Of a stretch of 64,000 bases of DNA, positions 58,401 to 64,000 are shown piece after piece. Source of the DNA: Paenibacillus roseus (GTDB lineage: Bacteria; Bacillota; Bacilli; Paenibacillales; Paenibacillaceae). The DNA lies in assembly GCF_016424485.1 (NCBI RefSeq), contig NZ_JAELUP010000117.1, forward strand, positions 186,001 to 250,000, in the 5' to 3' direction. The position numbers and the translations under genes were made by a program. The notes under the pieces were generated by a model. The model searched no databases. It was not told the origin of the DNA and worked only from the letters and a program-made list of their open reading frames with translations. Within the stretch, counting starts at the first letter, position 1; the number at the start of each line of letters is the position of its first letter.

Positions 58401-58603
58401 CAATAGGTCCCCTCCCCCTGGTATCTGTCGCCGGGCTGACTGGCCTCAAAAAGAGCGTCCTCCGGAATCACATGCCACTGGCGATCTGTATGGAATTTGC
58501 TCATCGGCGCTTGACCGATCGCCTGGAACAGCAGCGGTTCCAATGTTGTCTCAAAGCGCTGCAGCTTGGACAGCATGCGCTCAATCTGTTTGTTGGTAAG
58601 CAT
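55493..58603 (-). CDS. Glycoside hydrolase family 38 alpha-mannosidase
   Basis: 1036 residues, no signal peptide. An N-terminal beta-domain (to about 240; 'YCWFKGSYTVPPQYEG') precedes the catalytic domain with 'LIGHSHMDTVWLWHRDE' (Zn ligands His/Asp) and nucleophile Asp in 'AFWLPDTFGYSAAIPQIM', then 'LVNQFHDTLPGTSI' and the central/C-terminal beta domains. It cleaves alpha-mannosyl residues, probably from imported oligosaccharides. SD GGAGG upstream of the ATG. Divergent from the CocE-like hydrolase. Confidence 0.96.
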   Translation of the reverse strand: MLTNKQIERMLSKLQRFETTLEPLLFQAIGQAPMSKFHTDRQWHVIPEDALFEASQPGDRYQGEGTYCWFKGSYTVPPQYEGKSLYIRPHIEGYEAMLWVNGKPFGTFCSKIVVTGHGNHYCDLLKQNVAANEQIEIALEYYAGHYVKGCMPFEEIGHRSYDYEYNGVDICLMNEEVSDFLFDLKTLNQLASSLDENSFRRANVVNALAEVHKVLYYSFENVDNEVFYEALRQAAPILKEVLKATNSASAPFAGLIGHSHMDTVWLWHRDETIKKCARTYSNQISLMERYPEYKFIQSSSYHTEMIRKHYPDLFEDIRQKVEEGRYEPNGAVWVECDCNLTGGESLIRQFLWGQRYTREHFNYTSNAFWLPDTFGYSAAIPQIMKGFGVDYFLTTKLSWNDTTPFPYETFYWKGIDGTEVLTHFNRTHIWPDAESLIDFVVDGKKHNDPIREKTVNNMRLISYGFGDGGGGPQFEMIEMARRVQDLEGVPRSAHVTAGEFMKELERTIVNPSTHTGELYLQLHRGTLTNQHNIKRNNRKAEFLLRDLEYVTVQEAVRAGQVASDEGIRPLMEILLVNQFHDTLPGTSIPRAHDQTHEEMAELFDKGGQLLLERVSVQQTEKTVSVINTLSFTRRDTVYLDIEGDQKVEGAYAQQVFEDLQGNRKLALSGLEIPAFSSVSLKLTDGKPEGESPFVYTEGSLETPFASIQFDSQGYLSSFIDKRNGRELKGSGLSLNTFLMAEDVPNAWDSWDIDADIELKLAPAGELLSRQIVADGPAEFRLRSEYRVSPKSTVKQDMIFFADSPEVRFETLMDWQDDHRLLKTAFSTSIHTGFVRQEVQFGYLCRPTTRNTSEEKAMFEVLNHKYSDLSENRYGVALLNDCKYGISVEGGEMRLTLHKGGVRPDYRGDKGLHECTYSFYPHDEGFGASSVIHPAYELNSPPVIVQGQSETHSLALVEADNIIIETVKPCEDAERAFILRLYEAEGTYTRTKLKLAAGTRADHITNMLEEPVEALGGKEEAELTFRPFEIKTVKVTY

Positions 58604-58647
58604 TTTATACCTCCTGCAGGGTTGTTAAATATGAATAGGGAAATCAG

Positions 58648-58656
58648 TTTGATATA
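58648..58656 (+). promoter_or_regulatory. TTTGATATA motif, site 1
   Basis: TTTGATATA followed by ACTA in the 185-nt region between the divergent GH38 and CocE genes. It matches the left half of the palindrome at 58702-58713. Confidence 0.35.
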
Positions 58657-58701
58657 ACTATATTATTCATTTGTATGGTATAATTGCAACAACTTTTTAT
58701 T

Positions 58702-58713
58702 TTGATATATCAA
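58702..58713. promoter_or_regulatory. Perfect 12-bp palindrome TTGATATATCAA
   Basis: Perfect dyad between the divergent GH38 and CocE genes, 76 nt before the CocE start. A similar half-site is at 58648 and before the GntR gene at 60551. Candidate operator of the GntR-type regulator. Confidence 0.5.
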
Positions 58714-58788
58714 TCTTGTTGTGCTCTATATTCGCTATGCTGCCTGCTATGGTATGATTAAACCATAATTTGCTTAGGGGGTCCTGCG

Positions 58789-60486
58789 ATGTCTGAACTG
58801 TCTGGAAAAGAACTGCCAAAAGCGCGATCGGTAATTGGGGAACGCCGGGATATTCAAGTTCAAATGCAAGATGGCGTGCGTCTGATGACACATCTGTGGC
58901 TACCGGAGGGGGACGGCACCTGGCCCGTCATTCTGGTGCGGAACCCCTATGTGGATGGTGATTTTGTTCCCGATCCTGAGATGGTCCTGTTCGCCGAATA
59001 CGGCTATGCGGTGGTCATTCAGGAATGCAGAGGGCGCGGGTCCTCGGAAGGCGTCTGGGAGCCGTTCGTCAATGAAAGACAGGATGGCCTGGATACGCTG
59101 GACTGGATTATCGCAAGTCCATGGTGCGACGGGAACATCGGCCTGCTTGGCGGGTCTTACCTGAGTTTCAATCAATGGACGCTGGCTGACAGCCTGCCAT
59201 CTCAAGTCAAAACGTTATACTTGTCGGTTCTCGGTACAGAAATGCACCGGTTTATGTATATGGACGGCATGTTCCGGCCGGACATCCTGACCGGATGGGC
59301 TGTAACGAATTCTTCTGTTGATTTGGACGGGCGCAATCATAAGGAGTTGGAGGATCAGGCCCGCAAATTCCGCCCCCCCATTGATATGGACGAGAGTCTG
59401 CTGGGCAAAAGGCTGGACTGGTACCGAAGCCTTTTGCAAAATCCCGGAGCTGCCGATTCGCTGTGGCAAGAAGGGTTGTGGGAACGACTGAGCAGCATGG
59501 CGTCCCGTATTAGCGTTCCGGTCTGCATGGTAGGCGGATGGTTTGATATCGCCATCGACAGCATGTTCACGGCCTATAATAAACTGCGTCCCGAAGTGCG
59601 GGAACGCAGCCGTTTCATTATCGGACCATGGGTGCATTCCCTTGCCCCGCACGGCGACCGTTTTTTCCCAAACGGATCAGTACAGGGGGGCAATGGCGGC
59701 ACGCGGGAGATTTTGGCGTGGTTCGATCATATGTTGAAGCAGTTGCCGTATGAAGATAAGCTAGGCATTATCAAAGCCTACGTCATCGGTGAGGATAGCT
59801 GGAAAGAATGGGCCGCCTGGCCGCCCCGCCAACTAATCGAAACCTATTATCTTCATGGCGCGAACGGGTTAAGCACGCAGGCAGACGAGCAGGAGCACAG
59901 CGCCTCCTATCTCTATGATCCGCTGGACCCGGTGACTACGGTTGGGGGCAGCGGGCTATTGTCCGAGTTCGAGAACGCGCCCGGACAGCCTCGGACAGCT
60001 TGTGTGCTGCAGCCTGAACCAGGGTATCGTCACGATGTTCTCACCTTTATCTCCGACGAAACGGACAGCGAACTTCGAATCGTCGGCGCAATCGAGGCTG
60101 TGCTGCAGATCAGTTCTTCAGCTGAGGATACAGCCTTCACCGTCAAGATCAGCGAGGTGATGCCAGGAGGAGCAACCTATAATATCGGAGACGGCATTAC
60201 TTCACTAGCTTATCGCAATGGCTCCACCTCCGCTCTTTCGTATGTTCCCGGCTCGCAGGCAGAAGTCAAGCTTGAGCTGTGGCCGACAGCCTGGACGATC
60301 CAGAAGGGCTCACGTATCCGGCTGGATATTTCATCCTCCAACTTCCCAGCCTATCATGTGCACCCCAATCTTCCCGGGAACTGGGCGGAGCATGCAGAGG
60401 TAACGACAGCCTCCCAGACCGTATACTGGGGAGGCGCCCACACGGCGCTGATTCGGCTGCCCTTGATGGATGGAACTCCAAGCTGA
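58789..60486 (+). CDS. CocE/NonD family hydrolase
   Basis: 565 residues, no signal peptide. X-Pro dipeptidyl-peptidase S15-type alpha/beta hydrolase: 'DGVRLMTHLWLPEGDGTWPVILVRNPY', nucleophile Ser in 'IGLLGGSYLSFNQW', oxyanion 'ECRGRGSSEG', acid in 'FDIAIDSM', His in 'IGPWVHSLAPHGDRFF', and the C-terminal jelly-roll ('IRLDISSSNFPAYHVHPNLPG'). It hydrolyses esters or peptides; substrate unknown. Its place beside glycosidases suggests de-esterification of sugars. Confidence 0.9.
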   Translation: MSELSGKELPKARSVIGERRDIQVQMQDGVRLMTHLWLPEGDGTWPVILVRNPYVDGDFVPDPEMVLFAEYGYAVVIQECRGRGSSEGVWEPFVNERQDGLDTLDWIIASPWCDGNIGLLGGSYLSFNQWTLADSLPSQVKTLYLSVLGTEMHRFMYMDGMFRPDILTGWAVTNSSVDLDGRNHKELEDQARKFRPPIDMDESLLGKRLDWYRSLLQNPGAADSLWQEGLWERLSSMASRISVPVCMVGGWFDIAIDSMFTAYNKLRPEVRERSRFIIGPWVHSLAPHGDRFFPNGSVQGGNGGTREILAWFDHMLKQLPYEDKLGIIKAYVIGEDSWKEWAAWPPRQLIETYYLHGANGLSTQADEQEHSASYLYDPLDPVTTVGGSGLLSEFENAPGQPRTACVLQPEPGYRHDVLTFISDETDSELRIVGAIEAVLQISSSAEDTAFTVKISEVMPGGATYNIGDGITSLAYRNGSTSALSYVPGSQAEVKLELWPTAWTIQKGSRIRLDISSSNFPAYHVHPNLPGNWAEHAEVTTASQTVYWGGAHTALIRLPLMDGTPS

Positions 60487-60550
60487 TCAAGAGGGACGCG
60501 CGATTGCATGTTATGAAACAGCATGGACGGAATTGACTTATGCGGAAGGT

Positions 60551-60560
60551 TTGATATACG
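60551..60560 (+). promoter_or_regulatory. TTGATATACG half-site before the GntR gene
   Basis: Matches the left part of the palindrome at 58702 (TTGATATA), 31 nt before the regulator start. It fits autoregulation, but one half-site is weak evidence. Confidence 0.35.
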
Positions 60561-60590
60561 ATGACAAAAAAATGAAACCGGAGAAAGATC

Positions 60591-61703
60591 ATGCCGAAAG
60601 ACCCGCCTAAAATGTTATATCAAATTATAAAAGAAGATATTCTATCGCGTATTGAAAACCAGCAGTTCAGTTATGACGAGCCGATCTGTACGGAGAAGAG
60701 CCTGTCCGAGCAGTACGGAGTCAGCCGCATTACCTCCAAGCGGGCGATTGACGATTTGGAGAAGGAAGGCATTCTGTACCGCAAGCGCGGCGTGGGCAGC
60801 TTTGTCCGGCGTGAGCCTGGTCCTGCCTTGGAGGATCAGAAGGCCGAGCTTGATCCTGCTTTGCCGGAAGCAGTTGAAGGCATAACCATTCCTTTGGTGT
60901 TGCCGTTTGCCGTTACGCTAGGCGGCATGATGCGCACTGTGGAGGCGGCAGCCAGAGAGCTGGCCTCGCATGGCTATCATTTGGCCATCCATATTTGTGA
61001 ACACGACCCGGACAAAGGACGTAATCTGCTGCTTCACCTCTATGCACAGCATGCTGCCGGTCTGATTTTCTACCCGGCGGGCAAGGAGTTGCATGCCGAT
61101 ATTTTGAAAATGTTCACAGATAGCGGCAGAAGGGTAATCATCCTGGACAAGCCGCATGCAATCGACTATTTAAGCAGTGTGGTCTGCGATCATTACGGCG
61201 GCAGCTACATGCTGACCAGTCACTTAATCAGCTATGGGCACCGCAAAATTGCTTATTTGTCACGAAACTCTCCTGAAGAGATGAGCAGCTTGTCTGCCCG
61301 TTTCAAGGGGTTCATGCAATGTATGAAGGATAACGGTCTGACGGTTGATCCTGAACATGTAAAGGTAAATGCAAGCATGGATTATCATATGCTCAAGCAC
61401 ATTATTAACAGCCTCTACCGATCCGGAGTAACGGCTATTGAATGTGAGAATGACGAGGTGGCCTTTCATGTGCATATGTGCTGCCTTGGCCTGTCGATTC
61501 AGGTACCGGAGCAGATGAATATCACCGGCTTTGACAATATTGAGTGGGCTGTTACCGGAAATGCGCAAATTACAACAATTGATCAGAACTTTCCGGCTAT
61601 TGGAGAAGCGATCGCCAGATTGATTCTGGAGCCAGGCAGCAAGCCGGTAATCCAGACGATTCCGGTGGAGCTTGTTCCGCGGGCGTCGACCGGGCCTTGC
61701 TGA
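60591..61703 (+). CDS. GntR family regulator with LacI-type sugar-binding domain
   Basis: 370 residues. An N-terminal GntR winged helix ('YQIIKEDILSRIENQQFSYDEP', 'LSEQYGVSRITSKRAIDDLEKEGILYRKRGVGSFV') is joined to a periplasmic-binding-protein-like effector domain ('TLGGMMRTVEAAARELASHGYHLAIHI', 'VCDHYGGSYMLTSHLISYGHRKIAYLSRN', 'NITGFDNIEWAVTGNAQITTID'), as in AraR-type regulators. It should sense a sugar and repress the surrounding glycosidase genes. SD GGAGAAAG upstream; 104 nt after the CocE gene, possibly with its own promoter. Confidence 0.92.
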   Translation: MPKDPPKMLYQIIKEDILSRIENQQFSYDEPICTEKSLSEQYGVSRITSKRAIDDLEKEGILYRKRGVGSFVRREPGPALEDQKAELDPALPEAVEGITIPLVLPFAVTLGGMMRTVEAAARELASHGYHLAIHICEHDPDKGRNLLLHLYAQHAAGLIFYPAGKELHADILKMFTDSGRRVIILDKPHAIDYLSSVVCDHYGGSYMLTSHLISYGHRKIAYLSRNSPEEMSSLSARFKGFMQCMKDNGLTVDPEHVKVNASMDYHMLKHIINSLYRSGVTAIECENDEVAFHVHMCCLGLSIQVPEQMNITGFDNIEWAVTGNAQITTIDQNFPAIGEAIARLILEPGSKPVIQTIPVELVPRASTGPC

Positions 61704-61741
61704 CTGGGACTTGTGTTGATAAGTGAACTTGCTCCTTCCAT

Positions 61742-62614
61742 TCACAAAAACAACTGATGCTGCTTCCGGTACTCTCCCGGCGTGAATGAAGTTTGGCGTT
61801 TGAACAGCCGAATAAAATAATTTTGATCCTGAAACCCGCACTGTTCGCCGATTCTGATCAAGGGCAGCTCCGAATGCGCCAGCAGCCGCTTCGCGCGTTC
61901 GATCTGCAGGTGATGCCTGAACTTTAACGGGCTCATGCCCGAATAGTGCTTGAGGCAGCGTGACAAATAATCGAAATGGTAGTGCAGCTCGCGCTCCATC
62001 TGCTCCGAGTTGAAGGGCGAATCAAGGCGGTCAGCCAAGTAAGAGGCTACCTTCTCGCCAAGAAAATAGGAGCGGGCCTGCGGGCTGCTCTTTCGCATGC
62101 CGTTTTGCATATGTGTAAGCAGTTGACCGAACAAATTGTGCAGTTCGAAGGACCGGTATGTGGTCAACACGCTGTGCAGCTTGAGCATTTCTGTCAGAAT
62201 TGGCATAACCACGCGCAAATCAATAGCAGCGAATTTAGGAATATCGATGATGGCCGGATGAGGTGCTGTATCCTGATTTGACGCTTCAAGCAAAGGCTGC
62301 TGCCAGTTCGTTTTCTCCACCAGTTTTGGCTGCGAAGCGGACGGGTATTGGAAGTGTATCCAGTATACCTCTGTATCTGTCTCTGACGGACGGTAGCCTT
62401 GATGGGTTTTGCCAGGCTCCAGCACAAGCATCATGCCTTGCGCGACATCGTATTGAATTCCATCCTCCTCCATATACAGCGTTCCCTTGGCGCAAATAAT
62501 CAGGTCATATACATTGAATTGGCGTGTGGCATGTACTACCCCTGCTGGCCACAATACATGTCCGATCGTTGCCAGCAGCGGAAAAGGCGGAACCTGCAAT
62601 TCAAGTACGAACAT
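61742..62614 (-). CDS. AraC family transcriptional regulator
   Basis: 290 residues. Cupin domain ('YDLIICAKGTLYMEEDGIQYDVAQGMMLVLEPGKTHQGY') followed by the two HTH motifs ('FNSEQMERELHYHFDYLSRCLKHYSG', 'LIRIGEQCGFQDQNYFIRLFKRQTSFTPGEYRK'). Divergent from the GH29 gene over 125 nt, so it probably activates it. Convergent with the GntR gene, 38 nt apart. Confidence 0.9.
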   Translation of the reverse strand: MFVLELQVPPFPLLATIGHVLWPAGVVHATRQFNVYDLIICAKGTLYMEEDGIQYDVAQGMMLVLEPGKTHQGYRPSETDTEVYWIHFQYPSASQPKLVEKTNWQQPLLEASNQDTAPHPAIIDIPKFAAIDLRVVMPILTEMLKLHSVLTTYRSFELHNLFGQLLTHMQNGMRKSSPQARSYFLGEKVASYLADRLDSPFNSEQMERELHYHFDYLSRCLKHYSGMSPLKFRHHLQIERAKRLLAHSELPLIRIGEQCGFQDQNYFIRLFKRQTSFTPGEYRKQHQLFL

Positions 62615-62739
62615 CTTATCTCACCTACTCATTTATAATATAGAAATTGTACTATATAAAGTCGCTATTGTCAGCTGTATCAGGTCTGTAAATTCTATAG
62701 AGTGGTAGATATCATATGATTTTATGGGAGGTTTTTTTC

Positions 62740-63711
62740 ATGAGCAATCAATCATTGATAGAACGTCAACAGTGGTTTGTTAACTTGAGACACGGCATGT
62801 TCATTCATTTTAATAGCGCAACATTTCAATTTTCAGATTCGGAAATTAATGACTGGGAATACGGACATGAAAACTTCGATGAGCCGCGCCTGGCTGTATT
62901 CGATCCGAAAGATTGGAATCCGGAGCAACTGGATTGTACGCAATGGGCTAAAGCTGCCAAGTCTGCAGGCATGACATTTGCAGCGCTGACCGCCAAGCAC
63001 CATGAAGGCTTCAGCCTGTGGCCAAGCCAATATACCGAGCATTCCGTTAAGAACGCAACTGTAAAGCGGGATGTCGTAAAAGAATATTTGGACGCGTTCC
63101 GAGCAGAGGGCATTGAAGCGGGACTTTACTTCTCGGCACTGGACCTGCACCATCAGATCGGCCGGAAGAAATGTACGCCGGAAGACAAACAGTTCATCAA
63201 GAACCAGATTGAAGAGCTGTTGACCGGCTACGGTAAAATCTCGTTCCTGATTATTGATGGCTGGAATGCGCCTTGGGGTGGTCCAAGCTATGAGGCCCTG
63301 CCTTTCGAGGAAGTGGATGAATTGGTAAAACGGTTGCAGCCGGGCTGCTTGCTGATGAATATCGGCTGCGAATCCGGGCTGGATCATACCGACATTGTCT
63401 TCTATGAAAATGCAGCCGGTCAGGAAATCGATGATTCCTTTAACGGTCCAGGGGCAAGCTGCAACATCTTGACCAAAACCTGGTTCTGGAGAACTGAAGA
63501 TACCACAATGGAGCTCAAAACTGCTGATTGGGCAGTAGAGAAAATTCAAGATTGCAACAAGCATAATGTATCGTTCCTGCTCAACGGTGCTCCTAACCGG
63601 CATGGACTGCTGGATGAGAACATTGTAGCGCGGTTTAAAGAAATCGGCGAAAAATATGTGCTGCCGACAGATCTTGAAACCATTCCTGAGAACTGGCTGT
63701 ATAGAAAATAA
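62740..63711 (+). CDS. GH29-type alpha-L-fucosidase, short form
   Basis: 323 residues from ATG with GGGAGG 8 nt upstream. 'WFVNLRHGMFIHFNSATFQFSD', 'TFAALTAKHHEGFSLWPSQYTEHS', 'DVVKEYLDAFRAEGIEAGLYFSALD' and the nucleophile Asp in 'FLIIDGWNAPWGG' are the GH29 barrel motifs. It lacks the C-terminal beta-sandwich that most GH29 enzymes carry (typically 400 or more residues), ending shortly after the barrel ('IGEKYVLPTDLETIPENWL'). No signal peptide, so it acts on imported sugars. It could be a fucosidase or a galactosidase. Confidence 0.85.
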   Translation: MSNQSLIERQQWFVNLRHGMFIHFNSATFQFSDSEINDWEYGHENFDEPRLAVFDPKDWNPEQLDCTQWAKAAKSAGMTFAALTAKHHEGFSLWPSQYTEHSVKNATVKRDVVKEYLDAFRAEGIEAGLYFSALDLHHQIGRKKCTPEDKQFIKNQIEELLTGYGKISFLIIDGWNAPWGGPSYEALPFEEVDELVKRLQPGCLLMNIGCESGLDHTDIVFYENAAGQEIDDSFNGPGASCNILTKTWFWRTEDTTMELKTADWAVEKIQDCNKHNVSFLLNGAPNRHGLLDENIVARFKEIGEKYVLPTDLETIPENWLYRK

Positions 63712-63726
63712 GAGACCGACCCGGAA

Positions 63727-63789
63727 AAAAGAAACCGTTCCTTTCGTAATGGCGGGCCCTGCCCCCGTTACCGAGGAACGGTTTCTTCG
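63727..63789 (+). terminator. Terminator of the GH29 gene; second copy of a dispersed arm
   Basis: Arms GAAACCGTTCCT / AGGAACGGTTTC with inner pairing CGTAATGGCGGG-type / CCCCCGTTACCG, followed by TTCG. Its left 17 nt are identical to 22555-22571. The remaining 63790-64000 has no gene I can support. Confidence 0.7.
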
Positions 63790-64000
63790 TATGATCAGGT
63801 CAAGCCCGAATGTTTGGGAGTTCAGGAAAACCCTTACAAAACGGACCGGGAGCTGCCCGAACCCGTGGGCGAATCACAGAGATGGCACCTGCAGTGGCTT
63901 CCCATTGGAGTTGCCCGGGAAGCATCTTCAATATGATTTGCCCGATGCCCGTCAATCCCGCTGACTCGGCATAGTCGCTCTGTCATGCTCAAGCTGACCA

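Noticed and set aside
63656..63964. 102-codon plus frame after the GH29 gene
   Set aside because: It starts inside the GH29 gene, runs through the terminator hairpin, has no SD and shows no recognisable motif. A minus-strand frame from the edge to about 63829 is also unconvincing.

Overview
The window looks like a chromosomal segment of a spore-forming Firmicute of the Paenibacillaceae (Paenibacillus or a close relative). The grounds are a complete spoIIIA operon, gerP spore-coat permeability genes, spore photoproduct lyase, cwlD, yqhV, yqzE, a YjcZ-type peptide, a Met T-box leader, a Bacillus-type Zur box and strong AGGAGG ribosome-binding sites. Starts are often GTG or TTG. No prophage, integrase, rRNA or CRISPR array was seen.

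Layout. Positions 1-17,600 hold a block that follows the Bacillus subtilis yqh order, mostly on the minus strand: amaP (cut by the window edge), asp23, accC, accB, spoIIIAH-AA, yqhV, then an inserted lysC and an Rpn-type nuclease gene, then efp, papQ, aroQ, yqhR, yqhQ, a yqhP-like gene, the patatin-like yqhO and mntR. Positions 17,600-25,900 carry splB, ccdA, a Zur-type zinc uptake operon (znuA-znuC-znuB), T-box controlled metG, yidD and two small membrane proteins. Positions 26,000-28,980 are a spore module: an Hsp20-like gene divergent from gerPABCDE, followed by a 47-residue YjcZ-type gene. Positions 29,000-36,900 are a glycogen operon (glgB-glgC-glgD-glgA) that continues into a GH15 glucoamylase-like gene.

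Positions 37,100-47,700 are mixed: a metallophosphoesterase, an 814-residue TPM-domain coiled-coil protein followed by a MITE-like nested inverted repeat, an inositol/sugar-type dehydrogenase and epimerase pair with a divergent AraC regulator, a lipoprotein, helD and a glutathione peroxidase. Two tRNA genes (Thr-TGT, Pro-TGG) follow. Next come yqhH/yqhG-type genes, an orphan secreted protein, a VOC protein, yqzE, cwlD and a divergent polysaccharide deacetylase. The right end (55,400-63,700) is a glycan-use island: GH38 alpha-mannosidase, CocE/NonD hydrolase, GntR-LacI-type regulator, AraC regulator and a short GH29 fucosidase.

The most unusual signals are these: spoIIIAF has no ATG/GTG/TTG start; the Rpn-family gene has a well-placed in-frame internal ribosome-binding site and start ahead of a 12-nt tandem repeat, which fits an intragenic short product; lysC has a textbook internal start for a beta subunit; at least three dispersed non-coding repeat families have two copies each in the window; there is a nested inverted-repeat element; and a TTTGATATA motif recurs around the glycan island and may be the operator of its GntR regulator. 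I did not find a clearly new multi-gene system. The Rpn locus and the TPM protein are the best candidates for new biology.
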